Of a stretch of 64,000 nucleotides of DNA, positions 36,326-44,796 are shown one piece after another. The stretch lies in contig JAKSOL010000001.1 of NCBI GenBank assembly GCA_024405635.1, positions 144,048-208,047 of the forward strand. The letters are read 5' to 3'. Each line of letters starts with the position of its first letter. The stretch's first letter is position 1. Under the pieces are notes generated by a model. The model saw nothing but the letters and a program-made list of their open reading frames with translations. It was not told the origin of the DNA and did no database searches. The DNA comes from Salinivirgaceae bacterium. Lineage in GTDB: Bacteria > Bacteroidota > Bacteroidia > Bacteroidales > SZUA-534. The position numbers and the translations under genes were made by a program.

Positions 36326-38206
36326 TTATTCAACTGCTACAACGTTAGTTTTTACTGAAGTTGCAGCAACATTTGTTTGTTGTTCAACGTTTGTATCGCA
36401 AAGAAGCGAGTCGCCACCATGCAATTTCGATTTGTGGTAAAAACGCAATTCGTGTTCGGTTTGGCGGGCTTTGCTAAAGTTTTTAACGCGTTTTAGGTAT
36501 CCAATTACGCGAGTTCCGTAATCAATATCGGTTGAACCACATTTGCTGCATTTTTGCAAAGTGCGTTTGTCAATGTACATGCACTTAGGGTTGTTGCAAA
36601 TGGTAATTTTAATGTTGAAACAGAAGTAGTTGCATCCAGCTTTAGCGGTAGCCTCAAGTAATCGAAGGAATCCTTCTTTGGTTGGCGCTTCTTCAAGATT
36701 AAGGTGAAGAGCCGAACCGCCATCAAGATATTTTACAATGTCGCGACCATGCAAACTAATTTTGTCAAGAATGTTAATGCTTTGGTCTTCAACTGGATAG
36801 AAGTACGAATTGTAACAATTGCGTGGCGAGAACAAACCAGACTCTTTGTCCCATTTTGCGTTTTTAACACCAAGATTTTCGGCAGGAACAAATTCGGTGT
36901 TAAACATGTATCCGTATTCTTGTTTAGCCCATTTATTGGTGTCGTAAATCACTTTCAGGTGTTTTGCAACAAAGTCTTTGTATTCTTTTGTGTTTGCAGG
37001 TCTAATGCCTTGGCTTTCAGCAGCCTCAACCATGCCGTTAATGCCAAGAGTTAGGAATTGTTTGTCAAGTGTGATGAAACCTGCAGTGTAGGCGGGTAGC
37101 AATCCGTGATCTTTGTAATGTTCAATTAGTTTGCGATAGGCAACTTGATATTTGATAATTTTCTTAACCTCAGTTTCCAAATCGCGACCTTCTTGAATCA
37201 AGCGGTTAATGTTAAGTGTGATAACATTGATTGAACCAGTTGAAACGCCGCCAGCACCAAGCGAGTAGCTAAAAGTGTTGTCGGTAAACTCGTTGCGCAA
37301 ACGGCAGCACGATGCAAGGCTATCGGCATTTTCCGATTGATAAATAAAAAACGAGTTGCCTTGGCTAAGTTCGTCGGCGCACATTTCGGCAAACTCTTGG
37401 TCAACAGGTTTTCCGTCGTTAACAAGCATGGCGGCAGTAACAACAGGGAAAGTAAGCACGGCTTTTGTGCGTTCTTTGTTGAACCATTTCATAAAGTGTA
37501 CTTGCAACTTTTTTATGCTGTTCCAATCGGGTTGGGTAAAGTCGGGGAACATAAACTCGCCAAAAATGCTGTTGAAGTAAACCGAGTCGAAAATTGATAT
37601 GTTCCAAAACACAGATTGGTAACCGCGAGCTGCTGCTGGTTGGTTTAGTGCATAAACAACGTGTTGCAAGTGGTTGTCAATAATGTATCGGTTGGTTTCA
37701 AGATAGTTTACACCATAGTCTTTGCGAGCAAAATAGTCAAAGTACATTAAGAACTCAACAGTGGCCAATGCTCCTGCAAATTGTGAGCTAACAGCAAATG
37801 CAAGGTTTACAAATTCGCCGCAAAAACTCTCTAAGTGGTTTGGTGGCAAACTTTCGCCGCTCAGTTTCAACAAACCATCAAGTAGGAAAGGATACATGCT
37901 TATTGAAACGCAATAAGGTTTCAGCGACGTTTCGTCGTGAACATAAATTTCGTGCGCTTCAATTTGGCGGACGTATTCTTTTGCCAAATCCTCGCCAAAC
38001 AATTCGGTAATTTTTTGCGAAACCAAATATCGGTTCACTTGAATGTTAACGTCCTTGTTCAGTTCAGCTTCAAGTGTAGCAAGGTTTTTCGACGTAACAT
38101 TGGCGTTCGAGTCGAGTTTCGAGCCAGTAGAAGCGTTTTCGGCCTCTATGTAATCGTTTATGAACCTCGCTTTTGAATCAAGCTGTTCTTTTGTTAATCT
38201 CATCAT
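36326..38206 (-). CDS. nrdD: Anaerobic ribonucleoside-triphosphate reductase (class III)
   Basis: Oxygen-sensitive glycyl-radical enzyme that makes deoxyribonucleotides for DNA synthesis without air. The 626-residue protein shows the catalytic-barrel features ASCCRLRN and a C-terminal RVIGYL with the radical Gly569. A zinc site is formed by CNNPKC and CSKC shortly before it. There is no N-terminal ATP-cone, so it is of the short, Thermotoga-like type and overall activity may not be controlled by dATP. The last 50 residues beyond the glycyl loop are longer than usual. nrdG lies 3 bases upstream. Confidence 0.95.
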   Translation of the reverse strand: MMRLTKEQLDSKARFINDYIEAENASTGSKLDSNANVTSKNLATLEAELNKDVNIQVNRYLVSQKITELFGEDLAKEYVRQIEAHEIYVHDETSLKPYCVSISMYPFLLDGLLKLSGESLPPNHLESFCGEFVNLAFAVSSQFAGALATVEFLMYFDYFARKDYGVNYLETNRYIIDNHLQHVVYALNQPAAARGYQSVFWNISIFDSVYFNSIFGEFMFPDFTQPDWNSIKKLQVHFMKWFNKERTKAVLTFPVVTAAMLVNDGKPVDQEFAEMCADELSQGNSFFIYQSENADSLASCCRLRNEFTDNTFSYSLGAGGVSTGSINVITLNINRLIQEGRDLETEVKKIIKYQVAYRKLIEHYKDHGLLPAYTAGFITLDKQFLTLGINGMVEAAESQGIRPANTKEYKDFVAKHLKVIYDTNKWAKQEYGYMFNTEFVPAENLGVKNAKWDKESGLFSPRNCYNSYFYPVEDQSINILDKISLHGRDIVKYLDGGSALHLNLEEAPTKEGFLRLLEATAKAGCNYFCFNIKITICNNPKCMYIDKRTLQKCSKCGSTDIDYGTRVIGYLKRVKNFSKARQTEHELRFYHKSKLHGGDSLLCDTNVEQQTNVAATSVKTNVVAVE

Positions 38207-38209
38207 AGC

Positions 38210-38659
38210 TTATGTAGTTTTTAAGAATAAATGGTTCAGTATTGTGTTGCTTTTTACTTCTATAAAACGTTGGTTAGTTGTGGGGCTTTCCAGCCCGCCC
38301 AACTCTTTAATAAACGGACCGGTTTTTAGCCACGTAAGGTTTTGTGTTATTTGCTTATCCACTTGTTCAAGCCCAGTGTAAAGGCACGTTTCAAAACCCA
38401 TTTCGGTTGCTGTTTTTAGTTTGTCGGTCAGTTCGGCTCCGCACCATTCTCCGCCCATAAACAAAACGCAGTTGGCGTAGCCTTTATATTTGTTTAAAAT
38501 TTCAATGTATTTGTCGTTTGTCAGCAATAGGCCGTTCTCGTCCCACAAAAAGGGCGAATGGCAACCTTGGCATCGAATGGGGCAACCCGATATTGAAAAG
38601 CAAATGCTTATTTGACCGGGAACCTCTTGCAATACAATATCTATGTCTGAACAATACAT
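38210..38659 (-). CDS. nrdG: Anaerobic ribonucleotide reductase activating protein (radical SAM)
   Basis: Uses a 4Fe-4S cluster and SAM to make the glycyl radical on NrdD. The cluster motif is CPIRCQGC (CxxxCxxC) at about 26-33, with SGCP before it and FMGGEW (GGE motif, SAM binding) later. The ATG at 38659 (MYCSDIDIVLQEVPGQISI) is chosen; the 27 upstream codons are Lys-rich and not typical. The protein of 149 residues is in the normal range. Gene order is reversed from the usual nrdD-nrdG: here nrdG comes first with 3 bases between them. Confidence 0.93.
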   Translation of the reverse strand: MYCSDIDIVLQEVPGQISICFSISGCPIRCQGCHSPFLWDENGLLLTNDKYIEILNKYKGYANCVLFMGGEWCGAELTDKLKTATEMGFETCLYTGLEQVDKQITQNLTWLKTGPFIKELGGLESPTTNQRFIEVKSNTILNHLFLKTT

Positions 38660-38805
38660 CTTTTTTTTTGTTAACTTTTGTTCATTGTTGGCACATAACA
38701 AGGGTTTGAATTTTGTTTTCAAACTCTTTTTTGCTTTCAATTTTTAAGGTTGTTGCCAACCGATTGTTTGTTTGGTGTGCCGATTATGAAACCAATCGTC
38801 TATCA

Positions 38806-38813
38806 CAAAAATA
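38806..38813 (-). promoter_or_regulatory. Possible -7 box for nrdG-nrdD
   Basis: The reverse strand reads TATTTTTG. This would leave a leader of about 140 bases before nrdG. The -33 element is not obvious and an NrdR box was not found. Confidence 0.3.
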
Positions 38814-39176
38814 TCAATGTCAAACTGCTATTGAATTTATAAGCTCTATTGTTATAAACGCATTATTAACAATATGTAAAATGCAGATAATCAGATTGTT
38901 GTAAATGCAACAACTTTTTTTTAACAAAGCGCAAAATCCTATTTTTCAGAGTGTTTAACCACTATGAATTTAGGTTATTAACAAAGTGTGTTTTGTGAAT
39001 AAAAGTTCACTTTTTGAACTTTTTTTCTGTTCAAAATTGAATTTTAGAAATAACGCAACGTCAATTTTTTTAATTGACTGAAAAATGTTGAATTGAAAAA
39101 GTGAGTTTCAATTTGAAAGAAAGAAGTGCTGCCTTTTTTTTGTTGAAACGTAAAAACAGAAGGTTCTTTTTGGAGC
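38814..39176. other. Long AT-rich intergenic region with terminator-like hairpins
   Basis: No gene is supported in this stretch. On the plus strand there are two hairpins followed by T-runs: arms 38896-38901 and 38908-38913 with T8 at 38915-38922, and arms 39001-39009 and 39015-39023 with the T-run to 39027. Neither ends a known rightward gene, because both neighbouring genes run left. They may mark short unannotated transcripts from the nrdG leader region. I cannot find a matching promoter. Confidence 0.4.
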
Positions 39177-39208
39177 AAAAAAAAGCTGCACCCAAAATTG
39201 AGTGCAGC
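39177..39208 (-). terminator. Terminator of the DUF975 gene
   Basis: Stem GCTGCAC (39185-39191) with GTGCAGC (39202-39208), loop of 10, followed on the reverse strand by T8. Confidence 0.85.
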
Positions 39209-39236
39209 CTTGTGTATTAAGTTGAATAATAGTGTA

Positions 39237-39815
39237 TTACCCTTTAATTTTGTTGTAAAAATCAGCGCGAGCAGTGCACTCGTAAGGAATAAGCCACAAA
39301 AAGCCGATGCCACATGAAAGTAGGCACAAGATGATCCAACCAATGAAACTCAAATCGAGTAGGAACAAGTCCATTTTGTGACCTCGCATCATTTCAATAC
39401 TCTTGTCGATGCACTCGTTTGCTGACAACTCTGGGCAATCGTTAGCAATGTAATATGTCATTGCGTATGCGTAACTTTTAATAATGCCAGGAATGAAAAG
39501 CAATAAGCACCAAAGAGCAGTGAAAAGTCCTATTAGCAATGAAACGCCTAACGAACGACCATAGTTACCAAATGCAATGTTGAATGTACGAGATACTGTG
39601 TCGTTTGCTGTTTTGTCTTTTGTCATTTGGTATAATGCTACGTACAAACCAAATTGAACAGGTACTACTACCAAAAGAGTTACAATTGGTTGTAGTGGGC
39701 CTAAAATACTAGAACAAAGGCTGATAGCAGTAATTACTAATGTTGCTAAAACTGGTTGAGTCCAGTTGCCTTCCAATGTTGCAAGGGCGCTGTTTTTAAT
39801 CTCTTGATTAGTCAT
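39237..39815 (-). CDS. DUF975 family membrane protein
   Basis: A 192-residue integral membrane protein with about five hydrophobic segments. The soluble-looking start MTNQEIKNSALATLEGNW, the FIPGIIKSYAYAMTYYIANDCPELSANECIDKSIEMMRGHK stretch in its middle (split here by a loop), and the C-terminal LIPYECTARADFYNKIK are the hallmarks of DUF975. The family's function is unknown. The gene is single, with its own terminator. Confidence 0.85.
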   Translation of the reverse strand: MTNQEIKNSALATLEGNWTQPVLATLVITAISLCSSILGPLQPIVTLLVVVPVQFGLYVALYQMTKDKTANDTVSRTFNIAFGNYGRSLGVSLLIGLFTALWCLLLFIPGIIKSYAYAMTYYIANDCPELSANECIDKSIEMMRGHKMDLFLLDLSFIGWIILCLLSCGIGFLWLIPYECTARADFYNKIKG

Positions 39816-39941
39816 GATAAATTGATTTTTTAGTGTTATTTTAATTAATGTGTAAATATAGACGGTTAAAATAACGAAAGGTTACAGTTTTTGTGATTTT
39901 TTTTTTGAGAGAGTAAATAGCTACTGATATTATTTAAGAAA

Positions 39942-39949
39942 TACTTTTG
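39942..39949 (+). promoter_or_regulatory. Candidate -7 box for folC
   Basis: TACTTTTG, a match to TAnnTTTG. Its last bases overlap an upstream in-frame TTG at 39947, so that TTG cannot be the translation start if this box is used. This supports the ATG at 39968. Confidence 0.5.
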
Positions 39950-39967
39950 CTCATCATTTTCAAAACA

Positions 39968-41269
39968 ATGGACTACAATCAGACAATAGAATTTCTTTTT
40001 TCGCAATTAAAAGAATTTCAAGTGGTTGGAGCATCGGCATATAAGTCGGGGCTCGAAAATTCAATTGACCTTGACAACTATTTTGGGCATCAGCACCGTT
40101 TGTTTAAAACCATACACGTGGCAGGTACAAACGGCAAAGGGTCAACATCGCACTCAATAGCGTCGGTGTTGCAGCATGCTGGCTATAAAGTAGGGCTTTA
40201 CACATCGCCACACTTGCGCGATTTTCGCGAGCGCATTAGGGTTAACGGAAAAATGGTTGACAAGCAATTTGTGGTCGATTTTGTGGCTAATCACCAAAGT
40301 ATTATCCAGCAAATTCGTCCTTCGTTTTTTGAGATGACTGTGTTCATGGCATTCAACTTTTTTGCTCAGCAAAAGGTTGATGTTGCTGTGATTGAGGTTG
40401 GTTTGGGTGGCCGACTCGACTCTACAAATGTTATAACTCCAGTGCTGTCGGTTATTACCAACATTGCGTTTGACCATGTGCAGATTTTGGGCGACACTTT
40501 GCCTAAAATTGCTGCCGAAAAGGCTGGCATTATTAAGCCTGGAGTGCCTGTTGTGGTGAGCCAAACTCAAGCCGAAACGGCCGAAGTTTTTAAATCAAAA
40601 GCTGCCGAATGTGGTTCGCCAATTGTTTTTGCTGACCAAATTTGGAGTGTGCAAAATGCCGTGCATCAGCAAAATAGGTTAGTACTGTCGGTGGGTAAAA
40701 ATGAAAAGATTGAGTATGCCGATTTGCAACTTGACCTTTGTGGCAATTATCAGAAAAAAAACATATTGGGAGTGCTTGCGGCCGTTGAGCAGATGCGCAG
40801 CCAATTTGTAATATCGGATAAAGCGGTGGAGCAAGGCTTGTTGTCGGTTGCAAAAACAACAGGATTGTGTGGCCGTTGGCAAACGCTGCAAACAAACCCA
40901 ACAATGGTGTGCGATACTGGTCACAACGAGGACGGAATTCGACAAGTGGTGGCTCAATTGGCTGAGCAGCAATACACTACGTTGCGCATAGTGTTTGGCG
41001 TGGTGAGCGACAAAGATCATAGCCATGTGCTTAGTTTGTTGCCCAAAGAAGCTGTATATTATTTTACTCGCGCCAACATTCCTCGCGCATTGCCTCAAGA
41101 CGAACTAGCGCAAAAGGCTGCAACGTTTGGTTTACAAGGCAGCACGTATCAAACAGTAGCCGATGCCGTGGCTGCTGCGGTTGCCGATTCTCAACCTTCT
41201 GATTTTATTTATGTTGGAGGTAGCACATTTGTGGTTGCCGATATTCCCGATACTTATTTTGAACTATAA
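39968..41269 (+). CDS. folC: Folylpolyglutamate synthase / dihydrofolate synthase
   Basis: ATP-dependent ligase that adds glutamate to dihydropteroate or folates. The 433 residues show the P-loop GTNGKGST at 53-60, TSPHLRDFRERIRVNG at about 80-95, the EVGLGGRLDSTN metal/ATP motif, AFDHVQILGDTLPKIAAEKAGI, and CDTGHNEDG in the C-terminal domain. The ATG at 39968 (MDYNQTIEFL) is preferred over an upstream TTG, which lies within the likely promoter. Mur-ligase relatives lack the LGGRLDSTN motif, so the call is firm. Confidence 0.95.
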   Translation: MDYNQTIEFLFSQLKEFQVVGASAYKSGLENSIDLDNYFGHQHRLFKTIHVAGTNGKGSTSHSIASVLQHAGYKVGLYTSPHLRDFRERIRVNGKMVDKQFVVDFVANHQSIIQQIRPSFFEMTVFMAFNFFAQQKVDVAVIEVGLGGRLDSTNVITPVLSVITNIAFDHVQILGDTLPKIAAEKAGIIKPGVPVVVSQTQAETAEVFKSKAAECGSPIVFADQIWSVQNAVHQQNRLVLSVGKNEKIEYADLQLDLCGNYQKKNILGVLAAVEQMRSQFVISDKAVEQGLLSVAKTTGLCGRWQTLQTNPTMVCDTGHNEDGIRQVVAQLAEQQYTTLRIVFGVVSDKDHSHVLSLLPKEAVYYFTRANIPRALPQDELAQKAATFGLQGSTYQTVADAVAAAVADSQPSDFIYVGGSTFVVADIPDTYFEL

Positions 41270-41272
41270 ACT

Positions 41273-41303
41273 AAAACAGCCCGACATTTTGCCGGGCTGT
41301 TTT
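41273..41303. terminator. Bidirectional terminator between convergent genes
   Basis: Eleven-base-pair stem rich in GC (41273-41283 with 41293-41303), loop of 9, A-run on the left and T-run on the right. It lies 3 bases after the folC stop and 27 before the end of the leftward gene. Confidence 0.9.
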
Positions 41304-41330
41304 GTTGTTTGAGTTTTCTCTTAAACCGAA

Positions 41331-43907
41331 CTACATAAGGTTTCGAGCATTAATGTTTCGTTTAAGGTGGTTGTTGTCGTAGTCGAGGGTAATGTTGCCT
41401 GTGGTTTTGTACAATTTAATTGAGTTGAGCGTTGAAAATGCGTTTTCGTTTTTCAGTTTTCCGCCCGACATAATGTCAATTTGAACATTACCGCTACCAA
41501 ACACAGTAACTTTAATTTTGGCATTGTTGCTTATGGTAATGTCGCCAATTTCAATATCAGTTCCGCTGTATGTTCTAATAGCAGCAATACGGTTGTCGTT
41601 GCAAAGGAACTCGGCATTGCTAAGGTTTTTGAAAGTTTCTTGACCGGTGGTGCAATTAGAATTTACTAATGTTTCAAAGGCCGATTTGCCGCTTAACGAA
41701 CCTTGGGTGTTGTGAATTTGGTTGGCCAATTTAAGAGCAGGCAAAATTTCGGGCGCAGTGTAATCGTCGCTTGCACGGTTTGCGGCAAAAGCGCTACGTT
41801 GAGCTTCATAGCTTTTTGTTTCGATGCGCAATCCTGCCGAGGCGAGCAACGATGCTGATAGGAATGCGGTTCCGTTTTCGTCAACCATAATGCCGTAGTT
41901 GTCGTTGTCTTCGGTTTCGGTGTAAGATCGAGTCCAAAGTTTTTTGCCGCGATTGTCAAAACTTGCCACAAAAGCGCTACCCATGCTATCAATTTGAGCA
42001 ATGTCGGCTTTGTTTATCCATTGAATTTGACCAACAGTTGAGCATTTGGCAAGAAAAATGTCGCCCTTGGCTCCGGCTTTAAGAACTTTTCCGTTTACTG
42101 CAATATCGCTGTTGAAAGCTCCAGAGAAATAGAAACTGTCGTCGGTGCCCATTACAATATTGTAGGCAATGTCGTCGCCGTTACCACCAACTTTAAGCAC
42201 AAATTCAATGTTAAAGTCAGCGCCAAATTTTGCAATAAAGACATCGCTGCTGTTTTGGTTCGATTTAAGTTTCCAACCAAAAAAGTTTACGTCGCCGTTA
42301 AAATAGCCGCAAATGTATGCGTTGCCTTTTTTGTCGAAGGTAATGTTGTTGTTGTTTGAACCTTGGTACAAACCATATTTGTTTGCAATGCGCCATAGGG
42401 TTTCGCTGCGTTTTGCAAGGCATTGGCGCGATTGTGTTTTAACCACAACGGCGCTCACGTTGGCATACTCGGGCATTGCGCAACCTACAGGAGCGTTAAT
42501 GTAAGTTGGGTCGCATATTGTGTATTGTTCGCCGTTTATTAATATGTGATCGCCTGGCACTTGTTTGCTGAATTTTACAGCAGTTGCCATGTGTCCGGGG
42601 TAGTTAAGTCCCACAGTTTCAAGCCCAAGTAGTTGTTTTACCAAGTACGAGAATAGTACCGAGCGGTCTTCGCAGTCTGAATAGTCGTAGTGAAAAAGTT
42701 CGTCGGCGAAGAAGAATTTTTCGTAACCAAATTGGTCGTCGTCGGTTTTGTATTTAAACGCGGTTTGAACAAAGTGAAGTAGCAAGTTTGCAGCATCAAC
42801 TTCGTCAAGATCTTTAATTGCCGAATGCAAAGCGTTGTAAAGCGATATTTGTGTGCAAGGGCTTATGGCGGCATCAAAGTAAACCTCAATGTTGCCTAAT
42901 GGATATTGTTTGTAAAAGTCTATTAGGTTTTGGTTGTACTTTACATCAAACTCCATTTTTTCACCATCGTACTCAAAACTTACTTTTTTCGAAACCTCTT
43001 TTTCGCTTATGTTCATTGCTTTGTAAATGTTGAGGTCGAACAAAGTGTGAGCTTCGGTAAAATCTTTGTCGTAGGTATAAAGTTCGCTATCGTTACTATC
43101 AAATAGGTAGTAGCGAGTGTTGTTAAAGGTAAAGAATGGTTTCCCGTAAATGTTGTTTTTTGATGCCAACAAAAGGTGTAGCGCTTCGTCTTTATAAGCC
43201 ACACGACAACGGTAGCCCGATTTGGTTAGCAAGAACCAAGTGAGCAATGTGCTGTTGTTTATTGATGCTGAAATTTGCTCGGCAGTGGCTTTGGTGAGCA
43301 AGTAATAGCCCCAGTCGTTAAGGTTTAGCTCGTTGCGAAGAGTGGTTAGTTGTTCAATTGTTGCTTGGTAATTGGTTCCACAAAGGCGAGTCCACTCGTT
43401 GCCAATGTTTTGTTCGTTAATTTTTGAAACTTTTGGCTCAATTTGTGAATCGAAGAACACACTAATGTTTGTGCCAAAAAACGACAATTCGGCTTGCTTG
43501 TTGGCGGCGGTATTGTTGGTTCGGCTGCTAGGGATAAGATGCGGCATTGAACCACTTGATTCAATGGTTCTAACCTCGCGAATTTGCAGTTTTTGGGGTT
43601 CTTTTTTTTCGGTGTAGGTTGGAGTTTCCTTAGGTTTAGGTTTGCTGGGATTGTAACTCTCAACAAACGATTGGTAGCTTTTCCATTCGTCTTTCAAGAA
43701 TTCGGCAAATTCATTTTCGGTTTGAGAAACAAAGGCATTGTATTCGGCTTGCATTTGTTTAACCGATGTGTTGTGTTGTTGTGTGAATTGTTTTTGTTGG
43801 GCTTTTTCTTGTTTTATCCACTCGTCAAAGTCTTGCGCGTGGCTGTTGCAAATGTTTGCTGCCAACATAACACCCAATGCTATTGTGTTTTTACAAATTC
43901 TATTCAT
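41331..43907 (-). CDS. Exported protein with transglutaminase-like domain
   Basis: An 858-residue protein. The ATG at 43907 begins a signal peptide (MNRICKNTIALGVMLAANIC, cleavage near SHAQ). Residues about 25-100 are a charged Gln/Lys/Glu-rich coiled-coil-like stretch. Residues about 330-480 hold a transglutaminase/papain-like triad: Cys in YSDCEDRS, His in YPGHMATAV, Asp in ICDPTY. Residues about 510-680 contain short strand repeats (GNAYICGYFNG, DIFLAKCS, GTAFLSAS) like a beta-propeller, and the C-terminal 100 residues are beta-rich (GSGNVQIDIMSGG). It may be a periplasmic or surface peptidase or crosslinker. The assignment to a substrate is not possible from sequence. Confidence 0.75.
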   Translation of the reverse strand: MNRICKNTIALGVMLAANICNSHAQDFDEWIKQEKAQQKQFTQQHNTSVKQMQAEYNAFVSQTENEFAEFLKDEWKSYQSFVESYNPSKPKPKETPTYTEKKEPQKLQIREVRTIESSGSMPHLIPSSRTNNTAANKQAELSFFGTNISVFFDSQIEPKVSKINEQNIGNEWTRLCGTNYQATIEQLTTLRNELNLNDWGYYLLTKATAEQISASINNSTLLTWFLLTKSGYRCRVAYKDEALHLLLASKNNIYGKPFFTFNNTRYYLFDSNDSELYTYDKDFTEAHTLFDLNIYKAMNISEKEVSKKVSFEYDGEKMEFDVKYNQNLIDFYKQYPLGNIEVYFDAAISPCTQISLYNALHSAIKDLDEVDAANLLLHFVQTAFKYKTDDDQFGYEKFFFADELFHYDYSDCEDRSVLFSYLVKQLLGLETVGLNYPGHMATAVKFSKQVPGDHILINGEQYTICDPTYINAPVGCAMPEYANVSAVVVKTQSRQCLAKRSETLWRIANKYGLYQGSNNNNITFDKKGNAYICGYFNGDVNFFGWKLKSNQNSSDVFIAKFGADFNIEFVLKVGGNGDDIAYNIVMGTDDSFYFSGAFNSDIAVNGKVLKAGAKGDIFLAKCSTVGQIQWINKADIAQIDSMGSAFVASFDNRGKKLWTRSYTETEDNDNYGIMVDENGTAFLSASLLASAGLRIETKSYEAQRSAFAANRASDDYTAPEILPALKLANQIHNTQGSLSGKSAFETLVNSNCTTGQETFKNLSNAEFLCNDNRIAAIRTYSGTDIEIGDITISNNAKIKVTVFGSGNVQIDIMSGGKLKNENAFSTLNSIKLYKTTGNITLDYDNNHLKRNINARNLM

Positions 43908-43998
43908 TTCGATATAAGTCAAAATTTATGATTGATTCAACATTAGCATAGACTGCTTTTTTATGCGTTTGGTTGCGCTTGGGTATAAATTTTTGTCT

Positions 43999-44040
43999 AA
44001 AAAAAAGATAAAGCTACTCAAGTGGGGGACTTAAGTAGCT
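43999..44040 (-). terminator. Terminator of the DUF4494 gene
   Basis: Twelve-pair stem (44012-44023 with 44029-44040, one mismatch) with loop GGGGG; on the reverse strand it is followed by a run of T. Confidence 0.8.
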
Positions 44041-44068
44041 AATTATCAGTATAGTTTTTTTTGTTTGA

Positions 44069-44533
44069 TTATTGGTTGTCGCTTGGTTGTTCGGCATCAA
44101 AGTTGTGCAAAATGCCAAAAATGTCAAGTATAGGCGATTCTTGTACTGAAGGTATTTCAAAGTCGCTTATGGTGCCTTCAAAAGCTTTTTCAAGGTTTTC
44201 GTAAGCCTCTTTTACGTTGCTAGCTTGTACAAGCATGGTTGAGGCAGAACGGCGTTCAACGCCTTTTTCCTCGTCGAGCGAAACAAACACAGCTTTGCAT
44301 TTGAACCAACGGTCGCCGCTCTCGTTAGGAATTATTTCGGCGTAACGCGCAGTTTTGATGCTCACTACACTAAACTCACCAAGCGAAGCATAACTCTCCA
44401 ATTCTTTGGTAATGTTGGCTTCGGCTTCGGTGAACGACAGTGCATCTACCAAGTATTGTTCTGATGTTGTTTTTTGTGTGCCATCGGCGTTCACTTTCAA
44501 GTATTTAACCTTGCATTCGTACCATTTGCTCAT
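44069..44533 (-). CDS. DUF4494 family protein
   Basis: A 154-residue cytoplasmic protein with no signal peptide. Opening MSKWYECKVKYLKVNADGTQK followed by YLVDALSFTEAEANITKELESY, then RWFKCKAVFVSLDEEKGVERR and MLVQASNVKEAYENLEKAF, is two similar halves: each has an FxCK-type strand and a helix with TEAE or KEAYE. This duplicated ferredoxin-like layout is what I know as DUF4494. The function is unknown. The gene is alone and divergent from the DUF1648/HTH gene. Confidence 0.82.
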   Translation of the reverse strand: MSKWYECKVKYLKVNADGTQKTTSEQYLVDALSFTEAEANITKELESYASLGEFSVVSIKTARYAEIIPNESGDRWFKCKAVFVSLDEEKGVERRSASTMLVQASNVKEAYENLEKAFEGTISDFEIPSVQESPILDIFGILHNFDAEQPSDNQ

Positions 44534-44684
44534 AATAAGTATGTGTTTAAAATTTAATGCTACTAAGATACGCTGATTATTAAATTGTGTCGAAAAATGG
44601 CTTGCATTGGCTGTGAATAGTTTTCAACATTGTGAAGTAGGAGAGGGCTACTTTGCAGTAAATCGTAATTTAATAGCTAAAAAT

Positions 44685-44703
44685 AGCGTGACAAAGCGTG
44701 ACA
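44685..44703 (+). repeat. Tandem 10-bp repeat, candidate operator
   Basis: AGCGTGACA occurs at 44685-44693 and again at 44695-44703, a period of one helical turn. It lies 60 bases upstream of a good promoter for a regulator-like gene and 150 bases from the divergent DUF4494 gene. Confidence 0.5.
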
Positions 44704-44738
44704 TTTTACCTAAAAAACAGAATGTTCACATTATATCC

Positions 44739-44770
44739 TTGTCTTTATTATTCTTACAAACGTACTTTTG
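44739..44770 (+). promoter_or_regulatory. Promoter of the DUF1648/HTH gene
   Basis: TTG at 44739-44741, 21-base spacer, then TACTTTTG at 44763-44770, a good match to the Bacteroidota consensus. Transcription would start near 44777, 20 bases before the ATG. Confidence 0.65.
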
Positions 44771-44796
44771 CATCGTCACCAAAAAAACGTTGAGTT

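Noticed and set aside
38713..38904. Rightward frame of 63 codons upstream of nrdG
   Set aside because: Overlaps the likely nrdG promoter region, no leader signals, low-complexity translation.
39947..39967. TTG start upstream of folC
   Set aside because: It overlaps the -7 box TACTTTTG, and the ATG at 39968 gives the family's usual N-terminus.
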